Positions 7,341 to 14,648 of a DNA stretch of 32,901 nucleotides are shown in pieces; the first letter of the stretch is position 1; each line of letters opens with the position of its first letter. The DNA lies in IMG/VR virus record IMGVR_UViG_3300032753_000112, positions 1 to 32,901 of that record, one strand, 5' to 3'. The notes beneath the pieces were generated by a model. That model was given only the letters and a program-made list of their open reading frames with translations. It searched no databases and had not been told where the DNA came from. This DNA is from a virus. Both the position numbers and the translations under genes were made by a program.

Positions 7341-7703
7341 TTAGAGGACTAATTGATAATTATTATAATCATCCATTAAACCTTTTAATTCAAATCCCAT
7401 TTTTTGATAAAGATTATTAGCAACTTCATTAGTTACTTCTGTATTTAACTCCATTAATATACAACCTTTTTGTTTTGCCCTATCTATTGCTTTATTCATA
7501 AGTTGTTTACTATAACCTTTGCCTCTGAATTTTTCTAAAACGGCAACAGAGAAAACAGAGGCTTTGCCATCTTGTGAATAGCATAATATCAAACTACCAA
7601 CTTGTTTATTATTTTCAGTAATATATAGAAGTTCTGAATTAAGGCTAACACAGTTAACATCTATAAAGTTATTATTTTCGCAGATATAAGAAAATTTATT
7701 CAT
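7341..7703 (-). CDS. GNAT-family N-acetyltransferase
   Basis: 120 residues. The acetyl-CoA-binding motif A is clear: VAVLEKFRGKGYSKQLMNKAI (RGKGYS, residues about 60-66). It is followed by LMELNTEVTNEVANNLYQKMGFELKG, the typical motif B ending of GNAT enzymes. It is a single-domain protein, shorter than many (about 150). The substrate is unknown. It is the only minus-strand gene in this stretch, facing plus-strand genes on both sides. Confidence 0.85.
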   Translation of the reverse strand: MNKFSYICENNNFIDVNCVSLNSELLYITENNKQVGSLILCYSQDGKASVFSVAVLEKFRGKGYSKQLMNKAIDRAKQKGCILMELNTEVTNEVANNLYQKMGFELKGLMDDYNNYQLVL

Positions 7704-7756
7704 CTCATTAAACTTTTTGTATAAATATATATTTAATATAAAAAGTAAAAAAATAA

Positions 7757-8965
7757 ATGATTAAAAATTTGAATATAAAATCAAAAATAAAAGATAAAAA
7801 ATATAGCCTACAATTTTTACCAAAATGTCTTGAGCCAATAACACAACAAACTTGTGTTATTTTTAATAGTAAGAAATTAAAACCAGCATATATAATTGAT
7901 ATAGTTCATAATTTAATATTAAGATATTATTTTAAAAAGGAAAATAGATTCAATTTATCTTCACTTATATTGAAAGAAAAATACGGATATTTATATAAAC
8001 ATTATATGGAATTTCTACTTCATAAAGAAGTATTAATTGTACATAAAGATTACGCAGTAGGAAAAAATGCCAGAGTTTATAAACTTAGTCATAATGTTAT
8101 TAGCGAAGAAATTCTTAGGTATAAGAATGATGATGCATCATTATTGAAAAAATATAAAAAAGCGGTTAGTTATATTGATACAGAAGATATTATAACTAAT
8201 AGTATTTTACCAGAAATTAAACTGAAACTTGTTTCAGACTTATTCACATCCAATATAGATTACGAAAAAGCTATTTTTTATCTAGATAGTATAATACAAG
8301 ATCAAGATTCTTATAATAAAAATAAATATTCAGTTCAATCAATAGCAGATAAGCATATATTCTACCATTTTGATAATTATGGTAGAGTACATACAAATTT
8401 CACTATATTAAAATCTTATATACGTAAAAATTGTTTATTAATAAATGGTGAAGAAACTGCTGAAATTGATATATCAAATAGTCAACCACTATTTTTATCT
8501 AAATTGATAAATCAAGAAGGATTTAATTTAAATGAGCATGAAGTAAATGTATTTAATTATTTAGTATATCACGGTCAATTTTATGAATTTTTAATGAATA
8601 AATCAGGTATAAAAGATAAAAAATTATGTAAAGAATTAGTTTATATAACATTATTTGGTAGAAATTCGTCTAAAATTAAAAATCCATTTGCATTAATATT
8701 TCCTACAATTTATAATTTCATTGTAGATTATAAAAATACATATGGTGATTATAGATTAATAGCACATAAATTACAAAATGAAGAATCTAATTTTATATTT
8801 AATAAATTAATTAAAACATTATCTATAATAAATCCAAAAATTAATGTAATAACCATACATGATAGTATCATAGTTCAAAAACAATATGAAAAACAAGTAC
8901 AAGATTTAATGAATTCTATGCTGTCATCCGAATTTGATTTTATAGATAAGAACTATATATTCTAA
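7757..8965 (+). CDS. Minimal family-A-polymerase-like protein
   Basis: 402 residues. Residues 35-115 look like a winged-helix domain (LSSLILKEKYGYLYKHYMEFL...RVYKL). Residues 200-375 carry, in the right order, elements of the family A polymerase palm and fingers: GRVHTNF (209-215), EIDISNSQP (motif A, Asp238), CKELVYITLFGRNS (motif B, Lys292, Phe300-Gly301), AHKLQNEESNFIFNKLI (the NxxQG-like helix, Gln340) and VITIHDSIIV (motif C, His368-Asp369). There is no 3'-5' or 5'-3' exonuclease domain, and the thumb must be reduced. It could be a template-dependent polymerase, a primase-like replicase or an inactive relative. A TATATATTTAATAT box lies upstream. Confidence 0.75.
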   Translation: MIKNLNIKSKIKDKKYSLQFLPKCLEPITQQTCVIFNSKKLKPAYIIDIVHNLILRYYFKKENRFNLSSLILKEKYGYLYKHYMEFLLHKEVLIVHKDYAVGKNARVYKLSHNVISEEILRYKNDDASLLKKYKKAVSYIDTEDIITNSILPEIKLKLVSDLFTSNIDYEKAIFYLDSIIQDQDSYNKNKYSVQSIADKHIFYHFDNYGRVHTNFTILKSYIRKNCLLINGEETAEIDISNSQPLFLSKLINQEGFNLNEHEVNVFNYLVYHGQFYEFLMNKSGIKDKKLCKELVYITLFGRNSSKIKNPFALIFPTIYNFIVDYKNTYGDYRLIAHKLQNEESNFIFNKLIKTLSIINPKINVITIHDSIIVQKQYEKQVQDLMNSMLSSEFDFIDKNYIF

Positions 8966-8992
8966 AAATAACACTTCACCAATCTTAAAATA

Positions 8993-9003
8993 TAATATAT
9001 AAT
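8993..9003 (+). promoter_or_regulatory. Late-promoter candidate TAATATATAAT
   Basis: Exact 11-mer TAATATATAAT on the plus strand, 21 nt before the ATG of the following gene. The same 11-mer precedes six minus-strand genes in this window. Confidence 0.45.
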
Positions 9004-9023
9004 GAAAATAAATTTTTCATTTA

Positions 9024-9593
9024 ATGATTAACCTTAACGACATCAATTTATCATTTTTAATGACTTCACCAGAAGTTGTTGGTTTATCTCAATTAGAAAA
9101 TAATCATAGAAATAACATGTTTTTAAATATGTTATATTCTATGAATTATTCTATTTTACCTATATATGCATATACAACAGGTATTTATGAAAAAAATTAT
9201 TTAGCAGTTTGTTCTGAGGATAATGATAAATTAAGACAAGAAGCTATATTTATGATGAATCAATTTGGTAAAAGTGATATTATTATTAAATATAAAGGTC
9301 AAAATTTATTAACTAAAATACTAAAAGATGGAAATGAAATACCAATTGAAGTTAATTACTACGATAATAATGAAGGCAAAAAAACCTATATACACGAAGG
9401 TGTGTCATTTACATTAAGTGAGAAGAAAAGATATTTCTTTCCTTCTAAAAAAGAAGATTTAAAATCAGGAATGATTGTCGAATATCTCAATAATAATATG
9501 TGGTATCAAAAAAAGGTAGATAATTTAGATACTGAATACGAAAAGATGTACAAATTATTAATGAAATATGAAAAATTAAGAGTTTGCTACTAA
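9024..9593 (+). CDS. Hypothetical protein, DUF3293-like N-terminal region
   Basis: 189 residues. Residues 14-90 (TSPEVVGLSQLENNHRNNMF, then LYSMNYSILPIYAYTTGIYE and AVCSEDNDKLRQEAIFMMNQFGKSDIIIKY) follow the pattern I recall for DUF3293: an ENxxRN segment, a variable G-rich loop, an E-x-S/Y strand and an LaxxfgQxxii ending. The match is by memory and is tentative. The C-terminal part contains KKRYFFPSKKEDLKSGMIV. The stop overlaps the next ATG (TAATG), coupling it to the acetyltransferase. Confidence 0.7.
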   Translation: MINLNDINLSFLMTSPEVVGLSQLENNHRNNMFLNMLYSMNYSILPIYAYTTGIYEKNYLAVCSEDNDKLRQEAIFMMNQFGKSDIIIKYKGQNLLTKILKDGNEIPIEVNYYDNNEGKKTYIHEGVSFTLSEKKRYFFPSKKEDLKSGMIVEYLNNNMWYQKKVDNLDTEYEKMYKLLMKYEKLRVCY

Positions 9594-9979
9594 TGAAATA
9601 TCTTAAATTTTTTGAAGGCTTCATATTAAAATCAGATTTAGTATTTGATATACATTTCATATATGGTAAAATATTTCTAAAAACACAGGATTATGAAGAT
9701 GATAGCACAGTAATAGGTTATATACATTATAGATATGACAAATTTATGGATAAAAAGTCGCTACAAATAATACATATTATCATATATGATAAAAGAAAAG
9801 GATATGGTGATAAATTAATGTCTTATATGGATGACGCTGCATTAGAAAATGATTGTGAGTATATACATCTTAAAGTATTGAATAATAATATTCCAGCAAT
9901 AAACTTATACAAAAAGCATGGATTTGTAGAATATAAAAAAGATGATATTTGTGACTACATGTTTAAAAAATTAATTTAA
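9593..9979 (+). CDS. GNAT acetyltransferase with capsid-targeting-like N terminus
   Basis: 128 residues from the ATG that overlaps the upstream stop (TAATG); an in-frame TTG nine bases earlier is not preferred. The start MKYLKFFEGF belongs to the MKYLKxFxE group described under findings, with F-F-E/G as a possible cleavage site. The rest is a GNAT fold: KRKGYGDKLMSYMDDAA (motif A, K-R-K-G-Y-G) and LKVLNNNIPAINLYKKHGF (motif B). The acetylated target is unknown. If the N terminus works as in T4 internal proteins, the enzyme is packaged in the head and delivered with the DNA, as T4 Alt is. Confidence 0.82.
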   Translation: MKYLKFFEGFILKSDLVFDIHFIYGKIFLKTQDYEDDSTVIGYIHYRYDKFMDKKSLQIIHIIIYDKRKGYGDKLMSYMDDAALENDCEYIHLKVLNNNIPAINLYKKHGFVEYKKDDICDYMFKKLI

Positions 9980-9982
9980 TAT

Positions 9983-10720
9983 ATGTTTAATGAAGAGGAA
10001 TTTTTACGTATAGCCAATAGACCAACAGTTGAGTTCACTGGAAATGAATTTAAAACAAAAGATTCAGATAAAAAAAGAATTATAGAATATATTAATCAAA
10101 ATGAATTAGATTATAATGTATTTGATGGTGATATATTTAGGTTTTATTTAAAATCATATGATGATTATATATTCCAAGTATCCGAACATAATAATCAATA
10201 TGTTATTATTAAGTCTGATAGTGAATGTCGAAAATTTGAGTATTACCATTATAAAAATCTACAACAAGTCTTAGAACAATTAGCTTTCTATGATAATAAT
10301 TTGTATAAAGTTTGGTGGCAATTATTAGATGGGGCCGGAAGACCTTCTTCTATTAATATAGAATTTGTCAAAGAAAATTATAATGATGAGTGGGTAAATG
10401 ATTTTACAAATAATGAATGGAAACATTTAGATGAGGAGCAATATAAGTGCCTTGTTTATGAAAAAGAGGCGCATATAAAAATAACATCGCCACATGATAT
10501 ATACATGGAATACCCACCATATGATTTGCATAAATTATATATGGAAATACATCCAATTGATGTAAAAAAAGGCAACGAATCTTATTTTGTTAAAATACTT
10601 ATTAATAATGAAGAAGTGTTAAAAGAATATTTAAAATATCGTGTTATTCGCAAAAAAGGATTAAAATTATTTTTAGAAGAATTATTTAATAATAAAAATC
10701 AATTCATTAAATTTCAATAA
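9983..10720 (+). CDS. Hypothetical protein
   Basis: 245 residues, not recognised. It is acidic and aromatic-rich, with YKVWWQLLDGAGRPS (about residue 110) and NDEWVNDFTNNEWKHLDEEQ as the most distinctive segments, and a basic C terminus (KYRVIRKKGLKLFLEELF). No membrane segment or metal motif is visible. It follows the acetyltransferase by three bases and ends at a bidirectional terminator, so it is last in the 9024-10720 operon. Confidence 0.7.
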   Translation: MFNEEEFLRIANRPTVEFTGNEFKTKDSDKKRIIEYINQNELDYNVFDGDIFRFYLKSYDDYIFQVSEHNNQYVIIKSDSECRKFEYYHYKNLQQVLEQLAFYDNNLYKVWWQLLDGAGRPSSINIEFVKENYNDEWVNDFTNNEWKHLDEEQYKCLVYEKEAHIKITSPHDIYMEYPPYDLHKLYMEIHPIDVKKGNESYFVKILINNEEVLKEYLKYRVIRKKGLKLFLEELFNNKNQFIKFQ

Positions 10721-10747
10721 AAAAAAGCACCAAATTGGTGCTTTTTT
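10721..10747. terminator. Bidirectional hairpin terminator
   Basis: AAAAAAGCACCAA, one base, TTGGTGCTTTTTT. It lies exactly between the convergent ends of the gene at 9983-10720 and the glycosyltransferase gene. Confidence 0.85.
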
Positions 10748-10749
10748 AT

Positions 10750-11517
10750 TTATGAGAACTTATTTAGTTGTCCAATTTTAGGACCAGACATTTCAATATG
10801 CTTTTTCAATTGCTCTTTTGTTGCATTTTGGAAATGATTTAAAAGTTGTAAATTTCTTTGGTATAAATTCATATCAATTTGTGCTTTTTCGTGATAAAGA
10901 TGGTAACATCTATTAGGTAAAGTTGTATGAGTTAAAAATTTAGTCACTTTTAAGGATTGAAAATCATCTTCTGCGCCCCAGCCAATGAAATCTTCATTCC
11001 AGCCACCAATTTCATATAATTTTTCTTTTTTAAACATTATAATACCACCACACAATGGCACCTTTTGAATATCATCAGCTGCTTCACCTCTACCAATTCT
11101 ATCAATTTGAAGAATAGTATTTAAATCCATTTGTGATTCCTGTGGTGTTAAATCTACAACTGAATTATAAGGATTAACACAATCATAAAAATCTAATTGC
11201 TGCAATGCTTGTATAAAAGCATTTGGATGCATGACTAAATCTGAGTCACCAAATATTATAATAGGTGTTGTAACATATTTTGTGGCTACATTAAATGCCC
11301 ATGATTTATCAAAAGGCATGTTACTTTTAATGAAAATATGTTTTGCTCTTAAATTAAGTTCGGCTATTTTAGATTTCTTATCTTGTTCAACAATTAAAAT
11401 TTCTAATCCTTGAAATGGTTGTAACCATTCTAATACTCTTCTTAAATTCATAAGTCTATCTGGTTTATGTTGGTACGCAATAACATATGTTATTTTAGGT
11501 ATATTTGCTAATTCCAT
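10750..11517 (-). CDS. Glycosyltransferase, GT-A fold (GT2 / GT7 C-terminal-like)
   Basis: 255 residues. ITYVIAYQHKPDRLMNLRRVLEW opens a GT-A Rossmann-like domain. IIIFGDSDLVM supplies the D-x-D metal/nucleotide-sugar motif (Asp91, Asp93). VPLCGGIIMFKKE and GGWNEDFIGWGAEDDF (about 171-186) match the acceptor-binding and catalytic region of the galactosyltransferase C-terminal family (Glyco_transf_7C), and CYHLYHEK supplies the conserved His. It should use a UDP-sugar; targets could be hypermodified phage DNA bases, virion proteins or host glycans. The ATG follows directly after the stop of the sigma-factor gene (TAAATG), so the two form an operon. Confidence 0.85.
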   Translation of the reverse strand: MELANIPKITYVIAYQHKPDRLMNLRRVLEWLQPFQGLEILIVEQDKKSKIAELNLRAKHIFIKSNMPFDKSWAFNVATKYVTTPIIIFGDSDLVMHPNAFIQALQQLDFYDCVNPYNSVVDLTPQESQMDLNTILQIDRIGRGEAADDIQKVPLCGGIIMFKKEKLYEIGGWNEDFIGWGAEDDFQSLKVTKFLTHTTLPNRCYHLYHEKAQIDMNLYQRNLQLLNHFQNATKEQLKKHIEMSGPKIGQLNKFS

Positions 11518-12063
11518 TTAATTTTTCTTTTTTTTTATTTCTTCTTCAGATTTTTCTCTCAAAATTTGTTTACCTTTTCGTATCCAAGTTTTGATAGTAT
11601 TAATATTTTTATCCAATAATAAAGATATATCAGCATATTTTGTTTTTTTAATAATAAATAATTCCATTACTTCTTTATAAGGTTCTGGTAAATTGTCTAT
11701 TTGTTCCAAAATTATGGCAACTTTTTCTGTATCAGTAATATCTTCCGTATCTTGTATATCTTCTATTATTACACTATCTTCGGTTATAATATCTTGATAT
11801 ACAGTTCTTTTATTTAAGTTTATTTCACGTATTGTTTTGTTTTTGGCTATTGTAAATAACCAAGTAGAAAATTTGGCTATTTCTTTATCATAAGATAAGA
11901 TATTATCGAATGCAGCGATATAAGAACTAGTAGCTATATCTTGTGCCATATCTTTATCTTTACATATATTATTGATAAAAGAAATCAACTTTGGATTATA
12001 CTCTTCGTAAAATTTAGAAAAATCCTCACCAGTTTGCTGTTTAAATAAATATTCGGTATTCAT
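11518..12063 (-). CDS. ECF-type sigma-70 family RNA polymerase sigma factor
   Basis: 181 residues. Region 2 (residues about 15-85) contains FYEEYNPKLISFINNICKD, DIATSSYIAAF and FSTWLFTIAKNKTIREINLNKR, the usual core-binding and -10-recognition pattern. An acidic linker (EDIQDTEDITDTE) is followed by region 4 (about 125-175): NLPEPYKEVMELFIIKKTKY and the helix-turn-helix DISLLLDKNINTIKTWIRKGKQIL. The size and two-domain layout are those of extracytoplasmic-function sigma factors, common in Bacteroidota but unusual in phages. No anti-sigma gene is adjacent. It is the first gene of a two-gene operon with the glycosyltransferase. Confidence 0.9.
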   Translation of the reverse strand: MNTEYLFKQQTGEDFSKFYEEYNPKLISFINNICKDKDMAQDIATSSYIAAFDNILSYDKEIAKFSTWLFTIAKNKTIREINLNKRTVYQDIITEDSVIIEDIQDTEDITDTEKVAIILEQIDNLPEPYKEVMELFIIKKTKYADISLLLDKNINTIKTWIRKGKQILREKSEEEIKKKKN

Positions 12064-12121
12064 CCTATTTTGTTTACTTTTATATACAAAATATACAAAA
12101 TGTTTTATTACCTCAAATAAA

Positions 12122-12151
12122 AAAAAACAAATCTTTTAAGATTTGTTTTTT
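12122..12151. terminator. Hairpin terminator
   Basis: AAAAAACAAATCTT, TT, AAGATTTGTTTTTT; T-run on both strands. On the minus strand it follows the small gene ending at 12156. Confidence 0.8.
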
Positions 12152-12155
12152 AATG

Positions 12156-12341
12156 TTAGGATTTTATAATCCCTGGATTTTTATATCCGTTAGATTGCAC
12201 TATTTCTAATAGTTGTTCTGTTGTTAAATGGTTTTTATCCCATCCTTTTTTTCTTGCGTATTCAGTTATAAATCTTTCTCTAAGCATTGTTAAATCATCC
12301 TTAGATAGATTATGTGTACTTTTTATTAATTTTTCGTTCAT
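12156..12341 (-). CDS. Small hypothetical protein
   Basis: 61 residues from the ATG at 12341. The open frame continues upstream without an ATG (only a TTG), through the divergent promoter, so the shorter form is chosen. The sequence is helical and basic: SKDDLTMLRERFITEYARKK, GWDKNHLTTEQLLEIVQSNGYKNPGII. It looks like a compact all-helical domain; no function is recognised. It is divergent from the 2H phosphoesterase gene and ends at a strong hairpin. Confidence 0.65.
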   Translation of the reverse strand: MNEKLIKSTHNLSKDDLTMLRERFITEYARKKGWDKNHLTTEQLLEIVQSNGYKNPGIIKS

Positions 12342-12380
12342 ATATTTTATTATATTTTCATTATATATTAAAATAAAAAT

Positions 12381-12412
12381 TTCGTTTTTGTAAAGATATT
12401 TTCGTATCTTTG
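12381..12412 (+). promoter_or_regulatory. Host-type promoter for the 2H phosphoesterase / glycosylase pair
   Basis: Plus strand TTCG (one mismatch to TTTG), 20 nt, TATCTTTG (12405-12412). The ATG is 22 nt downstream of the -7 box. Confidence 0.65.
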
Positions 12413-12433
12413 TATTCAAAGAAATTTATAGAG

Positions 12434-12955
12434 ATGGTCATAAAAATGAAAGGAAAATTAAAATTTCAACCTGAGAATAAAACTAAAAAACATGATAAGC
12501 AAGATTGGAAAAAAGTTGCCATGATTATGCTTAAATGTGATTTAGATAATTATTATGCATGGTTTTTGAAAAAAAGATTTGACTTAGATTTTGTTAAAAA
12601 TCTAAGAGGCGCTCATGTGACTATTATTTCCGATAAAATTGATTCAAAAGTATTTGAAGAAGCATCAAAATTATTTAATGGTAAAGAAATAACATTCTAC
12701 TATGAATTAGAACCGAGAACCAATACTAAACATTGGTGGCTGAGAGTTCACTGCCCAGAAGCAGAATCAATAAGAGAAGCAATGGGACTAACTAAAGAAC
12801 CATATTTTGGGTTTCACTTGACAATAGGTTATATGAATGATAGAAATATAGGACACTCTGAATATATTTATAAAACTATAAAACATTTTGATATATTAAG
12901 CTCCGAACCAAGAAAACCATTGTCAGAACATGAAATTATAGAATTTAACAATTAA
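12434..12955 (+). CDS. 2H phosphoesterase-like protein
   Basis: 173 residues from ATG 12434 (ATG 12446 is also possible; an in-frame TTG at 12410 lies inside the promoter). Two H-x-T motifs are placed as in the 2H superfamily (LigT, AKAP7, CPDase): AHVTII (His61, Thr63) and FHLTIGYM (His128, Thr130), 67 residues apart, each on a strand flanked by hydrophobic residues. Such enzymes cut 2',3'-cyclic phosphates or 2'-5' and 3'-5' linked oligonucleotides. T4 Acb1, the anti-CBASS cyclic-oligonucleotide nuclease, belongs to the same superfamily. A role in RNA end repair or in removing defence second messengers is possible; the sequence does not decide. The glycosylase gene follows after 11 nt. Confidence 0.8.
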   Translation: MVIKMKGKLKFQPENKTKKHDKQDWKKVAMIMLKCDLDNYYAWFLKKRFDLDFVKNLRGAHVTIISDKIDSKVFEEASKLFNGKEITFYYELEPRTNTKHWWLRVHCPEAESIREAMGLTKEPYFGFHLTIGYMNDRNIGHSEYIYKTIKHFDILSSEPRKPLSEHEIIEFNN

Positions 12956-12966
12956 AATAAATAATT

Positions 12967-13740
12967 ATGCCAGAATGGGCCGAAGTTAAAATTAGTGCTG
13001 ATTATATCAATGCTAATTCTAAAGATAAAAATTTCACAAAACTTTTTAATGTCGTCAAAGGTAATTCTGCCGTAGAAGATACTAATTATAGTAATTTTAC
13101 TATAACTGCTAATACTAATGGTAAAGAACTAATCTTAAAATTAGATAATTTAACGCCTATCTATATTTTCATGGGTATGAGTGGTGGGTGGAAATATGTA
13201 CCAACTACAGAATGGAGTAATACAAAATTTGTTCGTTTAAGATTTGATGATGAAACAGGAAATTCATTGCTTTTATGCGGTGGATATTTAGGTCCAAAAT
13301 ATTCTATAAATAGCCCATTTAAGGGCTCAAAAAGAGGACCAGATCCTGTTAAAGACTTTGATAAGTTTAAGCAAAATATCTTAAACAACATAGATAAAAA
13401 TGCGTTTAAACAGCCTATTTATGAAGTATTATTAAATCAAGAATACTTTAATGGGATAGGTAATTATTTACGTTCTACAATTTTATATTATTTAGATGAA
13501 AATCCGTTTTTAGATGCAAAAACTGTAATACAGACATATCCTAAAGTTTTAGATTTATGTAAAGAAATACCACAAAAAGCATATGATTTAAATGGTGGTC
13601 AATTAAAAGATTGGGAAAACCCTTTTGTGAAAGATTCAACAGAGTTTGATAACTGGGTTTTCTATCAAAAAGGAGAATCTTTGAAAGATTCAAATGATAG
13701 AACATTTTGGTATAATAAAAAATGGAAACAAACCCCCTAA
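12967..13740 (+). CDS. Fpg/Nei-family DNA glycosylase, zincless-finger (NEIL1-like) type
   Basis: 257 residues. The N terminus MPEWAEVKI keeps Pro2 and Glu3 of the family (usually MPELPEVE or MPEGPEI), where Pro2 is the Schiff-base nucleophile after Met removal. NGKELILKL supplies the conserved Lys53. The helix-two-turn-helix is clear: QPIYEVLLNQEYFNGIGNYL. The C terminus has no Cys4 zinc finger; instead NDRTFWYNKKWKQ resembles the zincless finger of NEIL1 and of giant-virus homologues, with the R-T-aromatic turn. It should excise oxidised bases by base excision repair. It probably shares a transcript with the preceding 2H gene. Confidence 0.88.
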   Translation: MPEWAEVKISADYINANSKDKNFTKLFNVVKGNSAVEDTNYSNFTITANTNGKELILKLDNLTPIYIFMGMSGGWKYVPTTEWSNTKFVRLRFDDETGNSLLLCGGYLGPKYSINSPFKGSKRGPDPVKDFDKFKQNILNNIDKNAFKQPIYEVLLNQEYFNGIGNYLRSTILYYLDENPFLDAKTVIQTYPKVLDLCKEIPQKAYDLNGGQLKDWENPFVKDSTEFDNWVFYQKGESLKDSNDRTFWYNKKWKQTP

Positions 13741-13775
13741 GAGTTTTTCCCATTTTTTATTATTTTTTATTAACT

Positions 13776-14072
13776 TTAGAAAGTTAATGTATAAGTTGTA
13801 GTATCACCTAAAGCAGCATAATTCAGGGTCATATTATATGTTCCTTTACTTTGTGTAGGAGAAACAGAGAAAGTTAATGTTTCGGTATTTATACCTAATA
13901 CATAATCTGAACTAGTATTTGTTTCGTTATATGAAATTACAGAGCCACTAAATCCTGTAATAGTAATTGAAGCAGGCTGAGATCTCAATTTATAAAAAGT
14001 ATAATTCATAGTTAATACTGAGGATGCTGTTGCATAGCTCATAGAATTTATTTGTATATAAGGTCTTGACAT
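13776..14072 (-). CDS. Putative capsid decoration or appendage protein (paralogue 1)
   Basis: 98 residues, rich in Ser, Thr, Tyr and small residues, entirely beta-like (SITITGFSGSVISYNETNTS, GTYNMTLNYAALGDTTTYTLTF). The start MSRPYIQINSMSYATASSVL is nearly the same as that of the next gene upstream, so the two are tandem paralogues. An immunoglobulin-like or beta-sandwich fold is likely. The position just downstream of the major capsid gene suggests a head decoration (Hoc/Soc-like) or fibre role; this is inferred from context only. It has its own TAATATATAAT box 21 nt upstream. A short palindrome (TTAACTTT-AG-AAAGTTAA) covers its stop codon. Confidence 0.75.
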   Translation of the reverse strand: MSRPYIQINSMSYATASSVLTMNYTFYKLRSQPASITITGFSGSVISYNETNTSSDYVLGINTETLTFSVSPTQSKGTYNMTLNYAALGDTTTYTLTF

Positions 14073-14093
14073 ATTTTTAATTTATTTTGTTAT

Positions 14094-14104
14094 ATTATAT
14101 ATTA
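14094..14104 (-). promoter_or_regulatory. Late-promoter candidate TAATATATAAT
   Basis: Exact 11-mer on the minus strand, 21 nt before the ATG at 14072. Confidence 0.5.
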
Positions 14105-14130
14105 TTTTTTAAATGTGTTTTTTATACTAT

Positions 14131-14550
14131 TTATGTATTAAAGGTATAATTTAATGTTCTAACAGTTTCGTAAAATTGTGTCGAAGAACCCACATAACCT
14201 AAATTAACAGGGAACGCTCCATTTGTATAAGTTGGAATATTAGACACTGGACTTGAAGGCGAACCAGTTACTCCAATATAATAATTGGCATCAAATTGAT
14301 ACTCGTTTATAACACCTTTATAAAAAGAAAATGTTAAATTATATATAGTTGATGTGGATAGTCCTACAGAAAATGTATATGATACATTTGAGCCATATGA
14401 ATTTAAAGCACTGTAGTATAGTATAGATGGTAACCCAGTTATACTGAATGACCCACCACCTCTTAAATAAGCATAAGATGTATTTAATGTTAATATAGAG
14501 GATACTGTTGCATAACTCAACGAATTAACTTGTATATAAGGAATAGACAT
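14131..14550 (-). CDS. Putative capsid decoration or appendage protein (paralogue 2)
   Basis: 139 residues. The start MSIPYIQVNSLSYATVSSIL repeats that of the downstream gene at 14072, and the rest is likewise Ser/Thr/Tyr/Gly-rich beta structure (SFSITGLPSILYYSALNSYG, VSYTFSVGLSTSTIYNLTF). The C-terminal 50 residues (VTGSPSSPVSNIPTYTNGAF) are extra compared with its paralogue. No signal peptide or coiled coil is present. The location after the capsid gene terminator and its own promoter box indicate late, possibly high expression. Whether it is a head decoration or another virion surface protein is open. Confidence 0.78.
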   Translation of the reverse strand: MSIPYIQVNSLSYATVSSILTLNTSYAYLRGGGSFSITGLPSILYYSALNSYGSNVSYTFSVGLSTSTIYNLTFSFYKGVINEYQFDANYYIGVTGSPSSPVSNIPTYTNGAFPVNLGYVGSSTQFYETVRTLNYTFNT

Positions 14551-14565
14551 ATTTAAATTGTTTTT

Positions 14566-14576
14566 ATTATATATTA
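14566..14576 (-). promoter_or_regulatory. Late-promoter candidate TAATATATAAT
   Basis: Exact 11-mer on the minus strand, 15 nt before the ATG at 14550. Confidence 0.5.
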
Positions 14577-14598
14577 ATTTTATAAACAGATAAAAATA

Positions 14599-14636
14599 AA
14601 AAAGCCTTCTTTTTCAAGAAGGACTTTTTTATTTTT
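14599..14636 (-). terminator. Terminator of the major capsid gene
   Basis: Minus strand: CCTTCTT, loop GAAA, AAGAAGG, then CTTTTTTATTTTT. It lies shortly after the capsid stop codon. Confidence 0.85.
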
Positions 14637-14648
14637 ATTAACTTTAGA

